Below, piece by piece: positions 12,868-23,376 of a DNA stretch of 64,000 bases. A model generated the notes under the pieces. The model did not search any database and was not told the DNA's origin. It saw nothing but the letters and a program-made list of their open reading frames with translations. Origin of the DNA: Branchiostoma floridae (taxonomy: Eukaryota > Chordata > Leptocardii > Amphioxiformes > Branchiostomatidae); contig NC_049994.1 of the NCBI RefSeq assembly GCF_000003815.2, positions 14,749,790-14,813,789 on the forward strand, given 5' to 3'. Each line of letters opens with the position of its first letter. Within the stretch, counting starts at the first letter, position 1. Both the position numbers and the translations under genes were made by a program.

Positions 12868-13869
12868 CTACTTACAGATAAATAGAAAGTACGCCCAGCA
12901 TTAAACTTGTTGATCCGATGTATGATGAAGAATCGTTGTACGTGCATTACAGCATTCTGGTAGTTTGATAGTAATACGAAATCAGTTTTCCAATACAGTT
13001 CCATCTCTTGTAGGGATTTGATTATATTTGAATATTGTTCACCTGAATGTCTAACCCTCATAAACGTACGAAACCAGTTGTTTATGATTCTTTAGAATAT
13101 TGGTTACGTGCTAGAAAATAACACAGCAAAGTCATATCTTCATGTCGGTTAATGTTTGACCTAGTTTCCCACACGTATCATACTTCTCGGTCAGCTGACT
13201 CATCTGGCATGTTATGCATCTATATTCGTCCAATTTGTACTATTTTTCCCGCGACCTGTAAAGCCTGGTAGAAACTAAGAGCTTCATACGTGCCTCAAAC
13301 GGACTTGAATATATACGCATGTGTGACCCCACCATAATTCAACACTCGTCTATCTAGATGAGGAATCGGGAATTGCAATCTGATGAAACGTAAGTAGTCA
13401 TCATCTGAACTTGTTTCATGTTCAGAGTAGTCCCAGTGAAGCGCATCCTGAATTGGTGATCTATGCTTGTGTTGAATTTAAGAATAGCATGGGGTATGCT
13501 TACAGACACAGTCATCAGTCACAACCAAGGGAAATAACTTAATTAAGCGTTAAGTTACCATACGTGCTGCGATCCCTCGGCCTCTAATGCGATTTAGCGT
13601 AACACTACAGATCTGTGATTGGAATTTGTTCGCGGTGAGAGCACAGAGGCGTCAAGTCTTGTTAGCCAATTCCAACCGATTTGCGGCAGTGGAATGGGTA
13701 CCCGTCACAGTCTGTCTGTCGACAGTTTAATTACAATGACGTGTGGAGGGGAAGCCATTATTTTCCGCTGATTTATGTTTCAATACATCATGGCGCTTTA
13801 CTTGTCTGCTCACAAATCCCTTCGGTTAGCTACGGATGGATCGGCAATAAGTGAGCTGTGGGGGGAGAC
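12868..13869. other. Intergenic, largely non-repetitive
   Basis: No exon is supported. About 13500-13870 is complex sequence with AT-rich homeodomain-like cores (TTAATTAC, CCATTATTTT) in a GC-richer context and could be regulatory. That is a guess from appearance. Confidence 0.25.
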
Positions 13870-14330
13870 CTCCACTTGAGGAAATAGATTTGGCTTATTT
13901 CAAGTGGTTAATCTGCGCTGAGCACTGCAGGCATTTTGTTGCACAATGTAGTTTATGTCTGCTCTAACAATTACTACTACTAGTAATACTACTACTACTT
14001 CTACTACTGAACTATACTGACTGTTAGTAGTAGTCTCAATTTTTTGCACAGTATTCATGTTGTTTCATGTCTGTACTTATAAACCATTACTACTACTACT
14101 ACTACTACTACTGTCACTTGAGGAAATAGAGTTGGCGTATTTCATGTGGTTACTCTGCCTTGAGCGCTACAGCCATTTTATTGCAATGTAGTTTATGTCT
14201 GCTCTAATAAACCATTACAACTATTTCTACTATTACTACCAGTACTACTACTAGTACTATATGTGCTACTACTACTTCTACTACTGTACTACACTGACTG
14301 TCAGTAGTAGCCCTACAAAATCAACATACA
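13870..14330 (+). repeat. Two-copy direct repeat with (ACT)n arrays
   Basis: CACTTGAGGAAATAGATTTG and CACTTGAGGAAATAGAGTTG are about 242 bp apart. Each unit goes on to TGTAGTTTATGTCTGCTCTA and TACTACT repeats; the longest pure ACT run is at 14089-14112. Confidence 0.85.
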
Positions 14331-14927
14331 TACTATTCTACCTCACCTCACCTCACCTGTCCCATAGCCTCACCGGCCGTAGGGGCAGCAATGCCATCAA
14401 CGTAAGTTTTCCATATTCTACAACCCTTTGTAATTCATAAGAAACATACATTTGAAGATGATCACAAGAGGAAATTGCAGCCACGATAAACGTGTTTTCA
14501 ATGACAAAACTGACAAGACCAGATATGTTTTTACTTCTTGATATTATCACATATAACGTTTATTACATTTTTTTGACTCGGATATTTTTTTGAATTACTG
14601 ATGGTAACTAATATGAACGCTACAAAGTACAATAGTATTAGTTTATGATTAAAACTAGGTATGTATTTTCTGTGTGAATTAACGTTGTATTCTGAAAGCA
14701 GTCTCATTTTACCAAATTTGCAATTTGGGATTACAAAACGTGCGATTACTGACTCAACGGGACAGAAATAATTTGTGTGAGGAACTGGTGCATACTGGCA
14801 GCATTTTCTGTGAGACAGCAAGCATTCCCTCCTGTTTAGAGACTATTTGCCTTTGTTGTATAAGATCAAAACTTTCATATTTTACAAAATGCCACCTCCA
14901 CCGATATCGTAACATATCGGATATACA

Positions 14928-14933
14928 TTTAAT
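14928..14933 (-). terminator. Candidate ATTAAA polyadenylation signal
   Basis: This is the first variant poly(A) hexamer on the minus strand downstream of the secreted-protein ORF, about 125 nt past the stop. A canonical AATAAA occurs further on, near 14560. Weak evidence. Confidence 0.25.
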
Positions 14934-15029
14934 ATTTCCTTTAAGGTGTCTCAATTTCGGGTACATAGTATTATGATTTGTCCATTTGCCACACCGATTG
15001 ATGCAATTATAAGAGAGATTCATTATATG

Positions 15030-15047
15030 GCTATCTTCAAAGATAGC
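15030..15047 (-). promoter_or_regulatory. Perfect 8-bp inverted repeat just after the stop codon of the secreted-protein gene
   Basis: GCTATCTT and AAGATAGC are separated by two bases and lie 10 nt past the TAA, so the mRNA could form a short 3' UTR hairpin. The structure is seen in the sequence; any function is inference. Confidence 0.3.
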
Positions 15048-15056
15048 TAAGTCTCT

Positions 15057-15833
15057 TTAAACAGGTTCCAAGCACGCTTTGTACTTGATTAGTGCCTCCT
15101 CGTCCGGTATTTCGGGAATTATGTCCTCCTTAGTAACATATACCCTATATTTCACATCGTCTGCACCGAGTATGTTACACTTCGTCTGTAGGTCGTAATT
15201 ACTACCATCGTCCATCGGAGGGAGGGACACCCCAACACAGAACAGCGCCATGATGCCTTTGGTAGTCTTTGATCGGTGCGTTATCCTCGCTTTGGGTAGG
15301 ATGCACTTCTTCTCCCCAAACTCATTGACTACATCGTCACAGCTGCAGGCGGTGTTCGGCATCCCCAGGTTACAGGCAACGTCCATCTGACACGTGATGA
15401 CGTGCAGAAATTCGTCAATACCGATCCAGGAGGTTGGCATGTCCGCCATAGGGATGTCATTCCCCATACTGTTCGTTTTCGATGTTTCATTCACAACTTT
15501 CTGTTCTTCCCACGGAAACATGAACATGGAATGTAGATCATTAACCAGTGGAAAGATGTCCCTTCGTATCCTGCTTGCCTTGCCGTAGTCATTTCGTGCA
15601 GCTTGCTCTTCGCCCAGCACCTTAGTCTTCAGCAAGTTTCCTTCACCCAATCCGTATTGTCCCAGCTTAAAGGAATTGACATTAGGAAGGTCTACACCAT
15701 CTGAGTAAGCAGCATGTTCTTCCAGAGAGGCTTTAAATACCAGAGATCGAACAGTTCTTTCACCAATGCCTTGCTGAAGCGTTAACAGGAAGAGAACACT
15801 AAGTTGTTGAAGACGAAGGCTGTGTTGCTGCAT
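15057..15833 (-). CDS. Predicted secreted, possibly furin-processed Cys-rich protein (unrecognised family)
   Basis: The reading frame encodes 258 residues, ATG at 15833 to TAA at 15059-15057. I chose this start because the next residues form a good signal peptide: a short polar head with Arg7, then LSVLFLLTL (11-19), with cleavage likely near residues 22-24. RIRR at 88-91 is a furin-type site, implying a propeptide of about 65 residues and a mature part of about 167. The mature part has eight Cys (148, 154, 163, 165, 177, 199, 219, 254) and one N-glycosylation sequon (NET at 115). The frame stays open upstream to a splice acceptor (TTATCTTACAG, exon from 15890), so this is probably the 3' exon of a gene whose 5' UTR exon(s) lie to the right. 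I do not recognise a domain; a growth-factor-like or venom/toxin-like name would be speculation. Codon use is clearly more coding-like than the surroundings. Confidence 0.72.
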   Translation of the reverse strand: MQQHSLRLQQLSVLFLLTLQQGIGERTVRSLVFKASLEEHAAYSDGVDLPNVNSFKLGQYGLGEGNLLKTKVLGEEQAARNDYGKASRIRRDIFPLVNDLHSMFMFPWEEQKVVNETSKTNSMGNDIPMADMPTSWIGIDEFLHVITCQMDVACNLGMPNTACSCDDVVNEFGEKKCILPKARITHRSKTTKGIMALFCVGVSLPPMDDGSNYDLQTKCNILGADDVKYRVYVTKEDIIPEIPDEEALIKYKACLEPV

Positions 15834-15890
15834 CTTGGTGCCTCTTCCAGCGTCAGTGGCAATATTCTGGCCGATCTTTAGTCCATTTAC
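15834..15890 (-). other. Probable 5' UTR part of the terminal exon of the secreted-protein gene
   Basis: The acceptor TTTTTCCTTATCTTACAG ends at 15891, with a good pyrimidine tract, and is followed by 57 nt up to the chosen ATG. The segment is in frame with the ORF without a stop, so translation could begin in an upstream exon, but the signal peptide argues for the ATG at 15833. Confidence 0.45.
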
Positions 15891-16416
15891 CTGTAAGATA
15901 AGGAAAAAGTGAATGTACAGCTTGTCTACCCATGATATATGATATATGGTTTTCAATTGGGCGTACAGTATCAGAAAATGATTGATTACCCACGTTTAAT
16001 ACATAAAGGGAAACGCAAGTAGATCATATCTCCATAAATCATAATATATATACACAGTATTCTGCAAAGGCGAGATAAACCTTCAAGTTGGCCACGTTTT
16101 TCAAGAGGGCTAAAGATATATCTTCCTATACGTCTTATCATTCACATGTTATAATGCCCTAAGGTTTTATGCCGTGTTTAGCAAATGCAAATACAAAACA
16201 CCTTTATCAGATCGTTGTACGGTATCTTTATCCCCAAGGCTTTTAAGGCTCTGTGCTATTCTTGTCTCCGCACTCGGCCTTGAACGTGGATTTCTTAAGT
16301 AAAGGATGATCTATGGTTTGTCGATCGTCCTTCACTTTTCAGTCCTGCCTGGCCTTTATTTCACATACATCAAACATGAATCTGCCGGCTTGTGCTTATG
16401 TATACATAAAGAAATA

Positions 16417-16632
16417 ACTACTGTAAATGCAGAAACATTCGCGGTGGTTTATCGTTCGCGGTTTTCGCGGTGGCCGCTTCACCACGAACTTAAAACCACC
16501 GCGAACATTTATCCATGGCAGTAAGAGACTACAGTGCATTGGGCTACCGCGAACTTAAAACCACTGCAAAAAGTTCTCTTTCACGTTACCGTGAAATTAA
16601 ATCCCCGCGAACTTTAATGCATTTACAGTATA
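16417..16632. mobile_element. MITE family 2, inverted second copy
   Basis: It begins TACTGTAAATGCAGAAAC and ends TTAATGCATTTACAGTA. The order of internal CGCGG motifs is reversed relative to the 12.65-kb copy. The two copies bracket the secreted-protein gene. Confidence 0.75.
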
Positions 16633-17191
16633 CAACAAGGAAACAGTGTTTAAACAAATCTAGGCGTTTGCATCAGTGTGATGTATGGCAGGAGATCTCG
16701 AACGTTTCAAATCCTTTCAGCGACTGCATCCATAATCTTCAATTTTTCACTTACCATTTATTGGTCTGACTGCACTGTCTTAATTACAGGCAACATTTCT
16801 TCTTCTGTTTTTGCCTTCTCAACATACACAAGACAGATATTTGCTACCTTGATGCTATGGATGAGCCAGAAGATGCTTAGTTAGAACAGATTGGACAACC
16901 AGAGATTGGCAAAGGAACCCGATCAATATTTCCCATGCGGTCCGCCACTTTAGACAGTATTGTTGTTAATCCTCTACAAAGACTCTATGCCACCTGTGCC
17001 CTTCATTCTCAGTCACGATCAAATCCCTCCTCTTCACTAATGATGACATATATTGTATAAGACCCGAATATTGCATAATACCTGGCTATTGCATAATACC
17101 TAACTATTGGCATCATGAATTTTGATTCTTAGAAATATTCGCACTGAGCGTTAAATGGACGACACGGTATAATTACATGGCAACGGGGGTA

Positions 17192-17543
17192 TTGTCATTT
17201 GTGAGGCGACAAAGATTCAAGCCAGGGGACAGAAGTTGTCATTTGTGAGGCGACAAAGATTCAAGCCAGGGGACAGAAGTTGTCATTTGTGAGGCGACAA
17301 AGATTCAAGCCAGGGGACAGAAGTTGTCATTTGTAAGGTGACAATGATTTAAACGATGGGACAGAAGTTGTCATTTGTGAGGCGACAAAGATTTAAACGA
17401 TGGGACAGAAGTTGTCATTTGTGAGGCGACAAAGATTTAAACCAGAGGACAGAAGTTGTCATTTGTGAGGCGACAAAGATTTAAACGATGGGACAAAAGT
17501 TGTCATTTGTAAAGTAACAAAGATGTAAATCATGAGGCAGAAG
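17192..17543 (+). repeat. 44-bp minisatellite, eight units
   Basis: TTGTCATTTGTGAGGCGACA begins at 17192, 17236, 17280, 17324, 17368, 17412, 17456 and 17500, exactly 44 bp apart. TTGTC and GACAA inside each unit can pair. Early units carry TTCAAGCCAGGG, later ones TTTAAACGATGG, so variants are ordered along the array. A stray unit is near 17811. Confidence 0.92.
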
Positions 17544-17551
17544 CTGTAAAG

Positions 17552-17766
17552 AAGGCATCTCACTGCACTTGGTGCACCGGTGTGGCACTGTGGTTTTCGT
17601 TCACTGCGACACTGTAGCGTTATTTTCGCCGATTTTTGTTCTTTAGATTTGGCAAAAAAATACACAAAATGTAAGAAACTTCGTTCTTTATCTCTAAAAT
17701 TCGTTGACTAAGCTCCTGAACCCCGCAGGGCCGCATCGGTGCCCCAGGTGCAGTGATACCACCTTA
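17552..17766. mobile_element. MITE family 5 (CTCACTGCACTTGG ends)
   Basis: The left end AAGGCATCTCACTGCACTTG and the right end GGTGCAGTGATACCACCTT are inverted. The interior ACTTCGTTCTTTATCTCTAA is shared with the copy at 37705-37887. Confidence 0.65.
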
Positions 17767-18054
17767 AGGGGGCAACTATTTAAACCATAGGATCTACGAC
17801 AAATTTAAAAGTTGTCATTTGTAAGACAACAATGATTTGTCATGTTGGTTGATGAACATTTATGTCTGATTTAGCCTCTTTTAATCTGCATTACGGTCTC
17901 TCCAGCCCTTTCATTACTTTGGACGATTTCTGGTGATCTATCTCAATTAAGGCGGATTTGCAATTATTCATGGTATAAAGTAATAAAGGTAGAGCGTGAT
18001 CGATGTCCCCTCAGGGAGAATTGTAATCCTCACATCTCTCTCTCTCGCTGCCGT

Positions 18055-18600
18055 GCGCAATTGAGTCTACCAGATGTTCTTTGGGCAAAGCAGAAGTTTT
18101 TCTATTTGCTTTTGGACAGACGAGGACAATGTGGCACTGCACTCAAGTTAGTGCATCAAGAGTGCCGCAAACACAGTACAGACAGAAGGTAAAGGTAGTC
18201 CTTTACCTCCGCGATCGAAGTCAGGTACCCATTTTTACACCTGGGTGAAGTGAGGAATGCCGTTTAAAGTGCACTTCCCAAGGGCACAACGTCGGGGGCA
18301 CGGCGGGGATGGAGCAGTAATATTAGCACAACGCCAGGGGGTCGTCAATATGAAGGAGATACAAATAATACTAAGATATGACGCCTTAACGCATGCAACG
18401 AAAGACAAATTTTGATTTAAGTCTACCTCTTTTTGCACAATTGAGTCTACTAGATCTTTCTTCGGCAAAGCAGTAGTAATAGCACAACGCCAGGGGTCTT
18501 CAATAAGAAAGAGATACACAAAATACTAAGATATAACGCCTTGACGCATGCAACGAAAGGAAGAATTTTGATTATAAGTCAACCTCTGTTTGCAGCAGAT
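18055..18600 (+). repeat. Local tandem duplication, about 156-bp unit, interrupted by a SINE
   Basis: CAATTGAGTCTACCAGAT (18058) and CAATTGAGTCTACTAGAT (18439), and AGCACAACGCCAGGGG (18325 and 18481), mark the units. Without the SINE at 18094-18311 the periods agree. Confidence 0.75.
18094..18311 (-). mobile_element. tRNA-derived SINE body, 5'-truncated copy
   Basis: This matches the copy at 19941-20198 (shared GGACAGACGAGGACAA, TCAGGTACCCAT, ACACCTGGGTG, GGCACAACGTCGGGGG) but lacks the tRNA-like head. It sits inside one unit of a local tandem duplication; the unit at 18463-18488 has the uninterrupted site GGCAAAGCAGTAGTAATAGC. Confidence 0.65.
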
Positions 18601-19022
18601 ATCTTGTAAGCTCCTCGTAATTCATCCCCTGGCTGCGAAAAGGTAGTAGTCGGCCCGCCCATAACAATAGAAGTGTGCCAAGCAAATGTAAAGCAATTGA
18701 AATTTATAGCTAAAGGAAGGCCCCCATATAACTCATCATGTAAGAAAGCGAATAGAAAAAGATAGATATCTGTAAAATTCCCTTTGTATCCAGAGGTTCC
18801 TGCGTTTTATGGGGATGATATGAATTATTTTTGTACAACTGTGATCATTTTTGGGGGTAAAATTATGTCTAAGATTACCGGTATATACCATATAGCACAT
18901 AATCGTCGGCGACTTCCGCATGATTTGTGCATCAGCACCATGGGATGGGATGAGCCGCGGCGATTCTATCAAATAAAGTACCACCTGATTCATCATTGTA
19001 CCACGGTGGTGCTGCAGTAATA

Positions 19023-19452
19023 CCCCCTTTCCACTAGGACGGCGATCTCGCCGCGCTCTCTCTGCGACCTCAAATTTGACATGTCTGTAACAGTGGGTTC
19101 AAGTAGCGCCTACTGTCTTTGCCAAGGAGCTCTGAGCTTTTATGGTGACATCGGTAGCAATTGCTTGGTTTTGGGAGCTTGGCTGCCCGGGTCCAGCGCG
19201 ATAGGTCGCGGGTTCGAATCCAGGGAGCAAGCTTGGGGTAAAAACTGTTCTACTCGCCTCTAATGTTTCATATCGCTCAACGAATTCTATAGAAAAGAAA
19301 TGAATCGTTTTACACTTTGTGTGTTTTGTTGTCTTCTCAGTAACATTTTGACGTTTTGTATGATATACCCAGAATAAAAACGAAGATAACACATATCCTA
19401 TTTAGGTCGCAGTGAGAGCGCAGCGCGATCGCCGTCTAGTGGAAAGGGGGCC
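19023..19452. mobile_element. MITE family 1 (CCCCCTTTCCACTAG ends), copy with internal insertion
   Basis: The terminal inverted repeat of about 45 bp starts CCCCCTTTCCACTAGGACGG and returns as CCGTCTAGTGGAAAGGGGG. The interior shares ATCGCTCAACGAATT and ACACTTTGTGTGTTTT with the copies at 26.25 and 29.29 kb. Compared with those, about 185 bp (19083-19267) is extra; it holds a box-B-like GGGTTCGAATCC near 19210 and may be a nested tRNA-derived insertion. Confidence 0.75.
19083..19267 (+). mobile_element. Insertion inside the 19.0-kb MITE with box-B-like motif
   Basis: It is absent from the sister MITEs. It contains GGTCGCGGGTTCGAATCC and an inverted pair around GGGAGCTTGG and GCAAGCTTGG. The T-arm would not pair well as a real tRNA, so a SINE or tRNA pseudogene is more likely than a functional tRNA. 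Confidence 0.4.
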
Positions 19453-19940
19453 TGAGTTGACGCAGCGTGACGGATACATGACGTATTTACAGTTTATTGC
19501 ACCCGCCTTTTGGGACATATTTTACCGCAGGCGAAAACCAATCGATTTTATGTTGGATCCATGTATCATTGCTGTATTTATATACAGGTAACAAGGCGTG
19601 AAGAGAGTGGTTGCGCTGTGGGTAAGTCTCTAGTTTATGTGACATCTGTTCATGTTTCTTTCAGCTTGCTCAAACGAATTTCATACATTCCATCCTATAA
19701 ACAGATTTAATTACATGTACATGTAAATCATATGAGTAGATATACCTACATACATACATACTACATATATAGGTAGAAGAATAAGAAGAAATACATCGAA
19801 GAATGCTGAAATATTAGTAGTGTAAACGATATGTTAAAATCAACATGTTGATTTATTCATATCGACATATGCTTGTACTTTCTAATAGGTTAATTCATTT
19901 GTAGACAAAGTTGTAGACCCTGCAAACGTCACTGTATAGT

Positions 19941-20198
19941 TGCTTTCGGACAGACGAGGACAACGGGGCACTGCACTCGAGTTTCAGTAACGTACTGTGC
20001 CACATATAGAGTACATACAGAGGGTAAAGGATGTATTTTACCTTCCCGACCTCAGGTACCCATGTTTACACCTGGGTGCAGAGAGGAAGGTCGTGTAAAG
20101 TGCCTTTCCCAAAGGCACAACGTCGGGGGAACAGCGGGTATCGAACTCAGAACCTCTAGGCTCCAAGCCCAACACTCTACCAGTTACGCCACACAGTA
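19941..20198 (-). mobile_element. tRNA-derived SINE with tRNA-like head
   Basis: Read on the minus strand, 20198 to about 20130 looks like a tRNA: TGGCGTAACTGGTAGAG resembles box A and GAGTTCGATACCCGC resembles box B. The conserved SINE body follows, with the palindromic GTGCCTTTGGGAAAGGCAC. The head suggests an internal RNA polymerase III promoter. A paralogue lies at 18.1 kb. Confidence 0.65.
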
Positions 20199-20298
20199 TA
20201 GTTGGTATGTCAAGAATATTACCGTAACAAAAAAATCTCCTGGCGCGTCCTTCCTCGCTCATAAAAGTAACTTTTTTCGCTTTCCGCAGCAGGAAACG

Positions 20299-21699
20299 GA
20301 AGATTAATGATTGCTGAGAGATTTTCTATATTGCGGCTGTGACTGAACCCGCGCTATAGTCACGGGAGTCCTTGACACAGTCGTGTGGGTTCCTGTGATG
20401 ATTTACGGCGGTTCAAATATGCGGAAAATGTACAAAACGTATCGATTGCGTCGAGAGGTCTTGCAAAGATAGATATTCCATTGAGAGGTAAGAAGGCTTT
20501 GGTTTGCTAAAAGCATGTTTTTCTTTGAGGTTTTATATCAATTCAAATATCACAAGTCAGACTTCTTTCACCAATACCTTATCGACAATATTCTCCCTGA
20601 AGACGCTGTGATGAAATATTATCTGACAAATTTGTCATTCGCAGCGAAAAGCTCCCATGGATTTGCAACCATTTGAATTGTTCTTGAAAATTTCATCCAA
20701 CGATAACTTACGATATGCACCCAACGTGCCCTTAAACAATTTTGTACTTGTGTGAACTTGAGACAATCCTTGACACCATCACTCTAAATTATGAATCAGA
20801 GGCATCTATATATTAGTTGCCAGTGGTGCATATGGCGTTAGTCAAGGAATCTTGAAGATCAAGAGATCTTCAAGACATATAAACGTCAAGAAACGCTTCC
20901 TTGGAACACATGGCGATAGCGCCATATCATAGCTGGAGGGTATTCCTTTGAACATAAGCATGACTGCCTCGATTGCTTCAGCTCACAACTTTGATCATAT
21001 CGTGCGTAAGTTGTGAAGGCAAATCTTTCATTTTGCACTACACGTACATCCATCAACGCAATCTTTGATCCCAGCGGAACTCAAAGTGGATCATATATTG
21101 TGTTAATTAAAGCGCAACTGCCATGCTTTTCACAGATGTTGGACACTGACGTCTGAACCCGCTCATCGGGGCACCAACACTAGTTAGATAATTATTTCAG
21201 TCTCAAGATCTGAAGGACAACACTGAAGTGAATAAAGACACCGACTGCAATTTTCTTGACAACAAAGCAACTTAGATGTGCACATATTTGCTAACCATTA
21301 GTTTGATTATACAAATAGAGTTGTAACTAAGATTTTATCTGTCTCGTTGTAAATGTAGATGTTGTCATAAAGGTACCTCTAACGCTGGGCTAGTTTGTTA
21401 TTGCCTGCTCTGTATGCACCCAATATGACTTCATGACACATTCTGGGCTTTACCTCAAGAAGGCAAGGTCATATCGCGATGGACGACAAATATTGAGGCA
21501 AATATTACACACGTGATTGCAGGGCTGTGCTCTTTACACAGGCTTTCTGGGAAGGCCCCTGGCTGGCTGGCTGGTAAATGACTGAAACATGTCCAACACC
21601 TGGAATGATTTGAAACTGTACTTGTAAGATTTTTCCCGTTGTATGTCATATGGACCTCATGTAGACTTGTCTTTTACCACTTATGCATTTTATGTATAT
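20299..21699. other. Intergenic, no gene seen
   Basis: The sequence is non-repetitive as far as I can see, without long frames. A short inverted pair (GAATCTTGAAGATC, GATCTTCAAGA) occurs at about 20850-20875. Confidence 0.3.
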
Positions 21700-22205
21700 G
21701 TTCATGCTGTATATGCTATGTTCCTGTGTGTCATGTAGTTTTTTGTCCTGTAATGTATGTTCAAAAGGACCACAGGAAGCCGAGTAGTTGGTTACAATGT
21801 ACGTGTATATTATAATGCAAACTCGTCCGTGTTGGTAGTAATCATAGTACAATGCTTAAAGTTCCTCCTTGACATGTGTACTTTTGTGTTGAAAGAAAGT
21901 TTAGCATTGTACTACATGCATATTGCTAAGCTGATATACCTGAATAAACATCGCTGGTCACATGTTGATAAGTAATGGATGCCACACTCATAAGCTTCTC
22001 ATATCACGTGCTGTATATGTTATGTTCATGTTTGTCATGTAGGTGTTGTCCAGTGATGTATGCTTCAACGGACCACAGGAAGCCAAGCTGCAATGTACAT
22101 GTTTATTGCTATTATGCTAAGCTAATTGTATACCTGAATAAACATCGCTGGCCATGTTGATAACTAATGGATGCCACACACTCATAAGCTTCTCATATCA
22201 CATCT
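21700..22205 (+). repeat. Two-copy direct repeat, about 300-bp spacing
   Basis: TATATGCTATGTTCCTGTG (21711) and TATATGTTATGTTCATGTT (22013) lead into GGACCACAGGAAGCC, and both units share GAATAAACATCGCTGG and CTCATAAGCTTCTCATATCA. Related inverted copies are at about 24840-25010 and 53345-53385. Confidence 0.8.
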
Positions 22206-22702
22206 CCCGGCTTATTTACCCGATGGCCATTTATCAAACAAAGCCCCGCACCTCGTAGCGATGGTCGTAACCCCAAATCTGGGGATCCTCACAACCATAA
22301 CCATGCAACGGTTGTAATGACTACTTCTCGTGTATGCCATAAAAAGACGATATGACAGGCTGATGGCTTAGAGCGCGGAAGTACCAGAAGAGATCAAACA
22401 GATCCTGTATGTGATTACTTTTAACTACCGGGATAAGTTGCTCCTACGTCATGATATGTTGGATAAAGCCTGATTAGTCATCGTGATTTTATGCACGTCG
22501 TTAAGTTTCCGTACGAAAACATCAAAAAGACATACATACACCCGATGGATTTAATAGCATGTCATGTCATGAGAGCAAAGTATAGCCTTCGTCTTTGAAA
22601 AGCTACGACTCTGTTGTAATCTTTTGCAACTCAAAATTAGTTTTTTTTACTCCAAGATCCTTTTCATTTACGCAAATAGTATACCAGAAAACAAAAACTT
22701 TC

Positions 22703-22877
22703 TACTCTCCAAGCAGAGGTTATGCTCCGTCTGCTTTTTGACGTTTTTAGTCGTTTTTATAGGGCTTCCTTTTTAGCGTCCGCGAGACATCAAGAAAGGG
22801 TACAAATAGAAAGCCCGATATAAAAGACATAAAAAAACGCCAAAAACAGTCTGAGTCTAACCTCTACTTGGAGAGTA
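22703..22877. mobile_element. MITE family 4, palindromic (TACTCTCCAAGCAGAGG ends)
   Basis: TACTCTCCAAGCAGAGGTTA and TAACCTCTACTTGGAGAGTA bound a 175-bp segment with further inner pairing (GACGTTTTTAG against AAAAACGCC, GGGCTTCC against GAAAGCCC). A related element follows 330 bp on. Confidence 0.7.
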
Positions 22878-23204
22878 AAACATTTCCATCTTCAAATGGC
22901 TGATCAAATGGCTGACATATTTGACGACTTTATTTGATGTATCAAATGGAAAGATATCTTTCTGACAGATTTGCCAGATTGTGTTGTAGACGACATTAGC
23001 AGGAAGCAATCACCCGTAAATGGGAACGCCGACCCATATCCATTTTTCACTCCGCACAGCACAATCTGACATCGTTTACACAGAGGAGTGACATACAGGT
23101 ATTTGTAGAATGCAGCTTGTTTCATTTCTGTGGTAACCACTCTGATACCTGCGGATTTCTATCTAGGTGTTGATAAAAGTCTTTTGCTACACGACGGATT
23201 GAAT

Positions 23205-23376
23205 TAATCTCCAAGCAGACCTGCAATGGCATAAGATAGAACTAAACTGGACAAGGAGTGTAGCCTGCCAAGAGGTGTGCATTTTCCCGGTAGCAAAACA
23301 CACTTCTAAGCCGACTTCACTCCTCTGCCAGCTTTTGATACTATCTTATGCTACCGTATAATCTGCCTGGAGATTA
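23205..23376. mobile_element. MITE family 4-like, palindromic (TAATCTCCAAGCAGA ends)
   Basis: The ends TAATCTCCAAGCAGAC and TCTGCCTGGAGATTA pair. So do the inner blocks CATAAGATAG/CTATCTTATG and GGAGTG/CACTCC. The same CTCCAAGCAGA core as the 22.7-kb element, but the interior differs. Confidence 0.7.

Noticed and set aside
19195..19240. Possible functional tRNA gene (GGGTTCGAATCC)
   Set aside because: The flanking bases do not form a proper T-arm or acceptor stem, and the segment is an insertion in a MITE.
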